DNA from: Macrotrachela quadricornifera
Lineage: Eukaryota; Rotifera; Eurotatoria; Philodinida; Philodinidae
Length of the DNA: 64,000 nucleotides
Assembly (NCBI GenBank): GCA_022393335.1
Contig: JAJEKB010021113.1
Location: forward strand, 152,665 to 216,664
Direction of reading: 5' to 3'
The notes below the pieces were generated by a model. That model was not told where the DNA came from. It saw only the letters and a program-made list of their open reading frames with translations, and did no database searches. Shown here piece by piece: positions 60,085 through 64,000 of this stretch (positions are counted from its first letter, which is position 1; the number at the start of each line of letters is the position of its first letter). A program made the translations under genes and the position numbers.

Positions 60085-62063
60085 TAGGTTTATATTAGGT
60101 AAAGCATCTTCATGTTTAAGAATAATATGATGTGAAGAAAACATTTCACTGACATATTCTTTTGCTATTGTTGAAAATAATGCCGAAGAAACATAAATTG
60201 ACTAACGAGAATCTCTGCATACTGCACGGTTATTTTTTTTCTGTAACCTATGACTTGGAAGCTTAGGTCTTTTACCTAGTAAGAGCATAAAAACTCTCGA
60301 CATTAGGTGTACAGATAGCTGTACGGCCTCATACTCTTATATTATACACATTTCATAGTCCATGCAGCCTTCGACCTCAGGGCCTTATATCCCTTATAAC
60401 TCTCGTCGCCTTATCCCTTATTGCTTTACTTCCTTCAGGGACTATGGATACTCAATAGGACAGTCTTTGAAGTCCTATAAGTGCTATCATAAAATAACCC
60501 ATGAAGACCTATGAGTACCTCCATATAATAATTGTTGACGCCTTCTTCTTGAAGACATATTTGACCTTTGGCCTGCCACAGACAGGCATACAGACACTGA
60601 ACAGTATATATGAATAGAATTTATTTATTTAACCATCTAGGCAAGACGATTTAGAATTAGAAGTAATCGTAACTGTGTGATAAATATCCTCTCCATGGAT
60701 TAGAATGTATATATGCCGCCTGATTAAAAACATCAATTTGAATAAATTACAACTCTGTATCTCTTCAATTGTGTATTACTTCTTCATTTGATGATTCCAT
60801 TTAAAACATTACTACAATAAAAGATATATAGCGGTGAAAAATAAATAATCAAAATTTCTGTTTAGAAAATTTCCTTTCTATGCAAGTGAGAGGCACGCCG
60901 TTACTTTTTTACAACACATTTTTATTTAAAAGAGTTATTTTTAATTAACTTGCCGAATTGCATATATATCCATAAGAAAATGTAGATATTGTAAATATCT
61001 AGATGATTACTTGACGACAGTTATTGTTACTATTATCAGCGCCCTTTATCTACAATAATCCGTGATTGGTTTACTCCTATTGGTTGTCTCTAGTCTGTCT
61101 CATATGAATAGAGTGCAAAAGTATATCATTGGCAGTATCATAGAATTCGCTCATGCATTCAAGATGTTAGAAGGATGTCACTTCCTCTTATGTTTAAAAA
61201 AAAATAAAAAATCCCTTTTTATAACATAATATATTATTAATTTGAAATAGAAAATATAGTTTTATTCAGGTATAAACATCTCTATGATAAATACCAGTTA
61301 CTCGAAACTATTCAGTTTCCGTATTCTAAGAGATAAAGAAATCTCTATCTGTTCTTTCGGCTAACAATCAGTAAACAAAATTGATTGAAAGGATTCGTAA
61401 TGTAACACATTTGAAAAATAATATGTGCTATTGTTGACGTAGAGGAAAACACTTCATAAATATCATCATCCATAGAATCTTCTTAATTATCGGTGCTATG
61501 AATATACTAAAGAGTTTAACATAAATTCGATACCGAGTGGTTTCTATTAAGTTTTGTTCGACATAGCAGATTAGTTTGAGTTATTTATTTTGGCAGTAAC
61601 GTAAATTAATATGAAGAGCAGTATTACTAGTATTAAACTGATATCAGATTTTGATTCATACATGAAAAATGAGAGTTCAAGTTTGAGCAACAGTTTTCTA
61701 CATCTCTGTAGGTTTTAAGATGTTACCTGTTACACTGGTATATACGCAGGCAACAGATAAAACTCGGTTTGGCTTGGAATGATAAGAGTGCGTCCTTAAG
61801 AGTAACTTGCAGTAAAAACCCTTCTCATAATAGGCTTTTTTAATTAAGTCGTAGTGGAAACAATCAAAGATTTCTTTTCTGATCGAAATTTTAAAATCAT
61901 TATCATATCATAAATTTCGTATAAAGAGACTGAACTATTAAGGGATGAAAGTTTAATAGAGTTAGCAGCAGTTTGTCTGTATACTAATTGATGATTCGCT
62001 AAGTTAATAACTGAATTCAAATAAAAAATATTTGAAAACTAGACTAATAATCAGTTATACTAA
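60085..62063. other. Intergenic, no recognisable gene
   Basis: No coding frame above background on either strand; no repeat structure noticed. Somewhat less AT-biased at 60250-60600. Confidence 0.4.
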
Positions 62064-62201
62064 TACTATTATCATCTGATTTTAATCTTTTTTCAATATA
62101 TTTGGATTAATTAATTTTCTCAATCGATAAAAATTGATTAAAAGCAAATAGAATTTGTTTTTAAGAGTGATAAATCTGATTAAGATCAGATGATAATAGT
62201 A
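62064..62201. repeat. 138-bp inverted repeat, probable MITE
   Basis: TACTATTATCATCTGAT at the left and ATCAGATGATAATAGTA at the right, with further pairing just inside (TTTAATC and GATTAAG). No clear target duplication. Confidence 0.5.
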
Positions 62202-63264
62202 GTTTTATTTCACATCAGATGTACATGAGATAGCACCAAACTAAAAAAATTAAAGCTAAATCAGATATACCGAACAAAATTGGAAAAACTAATTTATAAA
62301 AGTAAACGCATGATCTAACTTCTGTGAAAATTGCGCGAATTAGTTTTGAAAGCTATTAAGAAATAGAATATATTATTTGAGTTGATGAGCGCAAATTAGA
62401 AGACGCAGAATATAGTCATAGGCGGCGAAGCCTGTAGGCTTTACTTGAATTGGGCACTATTAGGCTCAGCTTTAGCTGAATTCAGGCTCTGAAATTTATT
62501 CGCTGTCGAATTTGACTTTGTTCAATCAAGCGAACTTTCTTTTAGTGCTACCAGTAGAACTTTTTTGGGCGATTATTTCTATGCTGTGATAAAAAAACAA
62601 GAAATGCGACGGAAATAGAAGTCGTTTGTAATATCGTCATTATCCTTATTCATGGAAAAAAACATGGAAAAAATAAAATTTTAATCGATAATTTTGTGAT
62701 TAAAAATCGATTAAAATGAGACGATTTTAATCAGATTTCGTAATTTTCATTGAATTATAATCGCGTTAACGAAAAAATGGGTTTTTCTTGAGTTTTAGCC
62801 CTTAAATTATAGTTTTTTATTGCTTTTTTTGGACTCCTCATGTCGACAGATAGTATGTACAACACCAAACCACCCTCAGACATACATGCCTGAGTGCTCA
62901 AGATAAAAACGAAATGTGCTTACGCATTCTTTGATTATCGTGATTAAAAACAATTAAAAATTAAATAATCAACTAAAATTTATTAAAATAAGAATAATTA
63001 GTTATAATCGATTAAAATCAAAAATAATCAATCAAAAGTCAAGAAATCTGATGAAAATTGTCACCTGAAAATCAATTAGAATCCTAGTTTTTCATTTTTT
63101 TTACATGGGTTGACGCGAACCAGTTGAGAATAAAATAAATTACAAAGATTTTGACCATTTGTGAAATCTTAAATTCATATGATGGTGGTAAATAAATGTT
63201 CAGAGAATTTGAGAAATTGATTAAACTCTACTTAACTCTTCCTATTATTACAGAAACTGCTGAA
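62202..63264. other. Intergenic rich in AATCGATTAAAA-like words
   Basis: Between 62670 and 63070 words such as TTAATCGAT, ATTAAAATC and AATCAGAT recur in both orientations. A possible inverted pair (ACATGGAAAAAATAAAA at 62662 and an inverted TTTTCATTTTTTTTACATGG near 63090) may delimit an element of about 450 bp, but the match is too simple in composition to call. Confidence 0.35.
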
Positions 63265-63392
63265 GAGAGCTGGGCAACTCAGCTAAAAAAGGGAATTAAT
63301 TCGATTCATTTGAAAAAGTTTTCAATTCAATTCAAGAATCGAATCAAATCGAGTTGAGTTGAGCGTTTCTTGAATTGAGTTACCCAGCTCTG
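63265..63392. mobile_element. 128-bp hAT-like MITE
   Basis: Ends GAGAGCTGGGCAACTCA and, read inward from the right, CAGAGCTGGGTAACTCA. The flanking 8-mers are CTGCTGAA (63257-63264) and CTGCTAAA (63393-63400), 7 of 8 identical, as expected of an aged hAT target duplication. The interior is filled with GAATTGA/TCAATTC-type words and is self-complementary. Confidence 0.7.
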
Positions 63393-64000
63393 CTGCTAAA
63401 CGTGCATTTAGCACATGAAATCAATTGAAAAACACGCTTCCAAATTCTATGACACAATCACGACTCAATCATCGTTTGTTACCACATATTTATAAAGAGA
63501 AGCTTGATGGAACTAATCCATATCAAATAATATCAACGTTCATAGCGTCGAATGATAAAGGACAAGCTCTTTTTGGATTATTGGTTTAGATTGAAATAAA
63601 TAATTTTTTTGCTATGAAATTTTCATATTTGGTAAAGATTCACAAATTCTTGTCATAAAGAATAGAGCGAACTAGCACAGTTTTTCTATAAAACCAAAAG
63701 AATTAAATAATCAAAAACGAACTATTACCTGAACTTATTTTGGTCTATTTCAGAGTAATACGTAAGAATTTTGTAGAGTAACCAACTACCTTATACTGGG
63801 CTTTACCTGATATGAAAACGTTCCGCCACCCCTGGAAGAGAGATTTAACAGCAGCTAAAAAAAGTTATTTTTTAATTAACGAAAACGAGTTTACTTACTC
63901 TATATATTTTATCGAGCTTTCGAGCTTTCACACTCATTTTTAAGAATACAGACAAAATAATGAGAGAAAATAAGATATGACATAAGAAATATACAATGCA
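63393..64000. other. Intergenic, no recognisable gene
   Basis: A short coding-like patch (about 63440-63590, CACAATCACGACTCAATCAT onward) has no motif. Nothing else to report up to the window end. Confidence 0.35.

Overview
The window reads as an AT-rich animal nuclear genome, most likely a bdelloid rotifer (inference). Genes are split by very short GT-AG introns (about 47-71 bp). Two families that I know from bdelloid proteomes are present: a six-blade NHL-repeat protein (6.97-7.9 kb) and an F-box protein followed by RNI-like leucine-rich repeats (18.4-21.5 kb). Between genes lie many short DNA-transposon derivatives and decayed gene fragments. Nothing looks prokaryotic in layout: there are no operons, no Shine-Dalgarno sites and no CRISPR arrays. 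I recognised no tRNA or rRNA.

Left part (1-35 kb), repeat-rich. At the edge is the 3' part of a protein with a permuted OTU-like protease motif and an ADP-ribosyltransferase-like C-terminus (1-1443). Then come the NHL protein, a decayed MULE transposon with its terminal inverted repeats (8443-10471), a 552-bp TA-flanked MITE, a tandem BTB/T1-domain protein on the minus strand (12052-13009), a long stretch of unclassified dispersed repeats (14-17.9 kb), and the F-box/LRR gene. In that gene each LRR is one 84-bp exon, and the exon+intron units repeat every 143 bp. A dead Tc1/mariner element (23.85-25.6 kb), several unrecognised pseudogenes, the 3' exons of an unknown gene and a foldback-like element follow. 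The foldback arms (29.81-31.50 kb) are built from a 9-bp minisatellite. More dispersed repeats and another pseudogene complete this part.

Middle part (35.6-54.4 kb), gene-dense. Seven genes, nearly all encoding secreted or surface proteins: a helical secreted protein; a DUF4855 plus discoidin-like protein that is intronless and possibly of bacterial origin; a repeat protein with a dibasic site; a trypsin-like protease with a hydrophobic tail; a modular EB/EGF-like protein (+); a 21-module EGF-like protein (-); and a small secreted protein. Neighbours are arranged head-to-head or tail-to-tail. The cluster looks like an extracellular-protein neighbourhood, but a shared pathway cannot be shown from sequence.

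Right part (54.5-64 kb), again repeat-rich. It holds a 586-bp foldback element, a GC-rich 495-bp hAT-type MITE with a perfect 8-bp target duplication inside AT-rich DNA, a broken APP1-type phosphatidate phosphatase, a 777-bp near-palindromic TA-flanked element, and a 128-bp hAT-like MITE. I found no intact gene after 54.35 kb.
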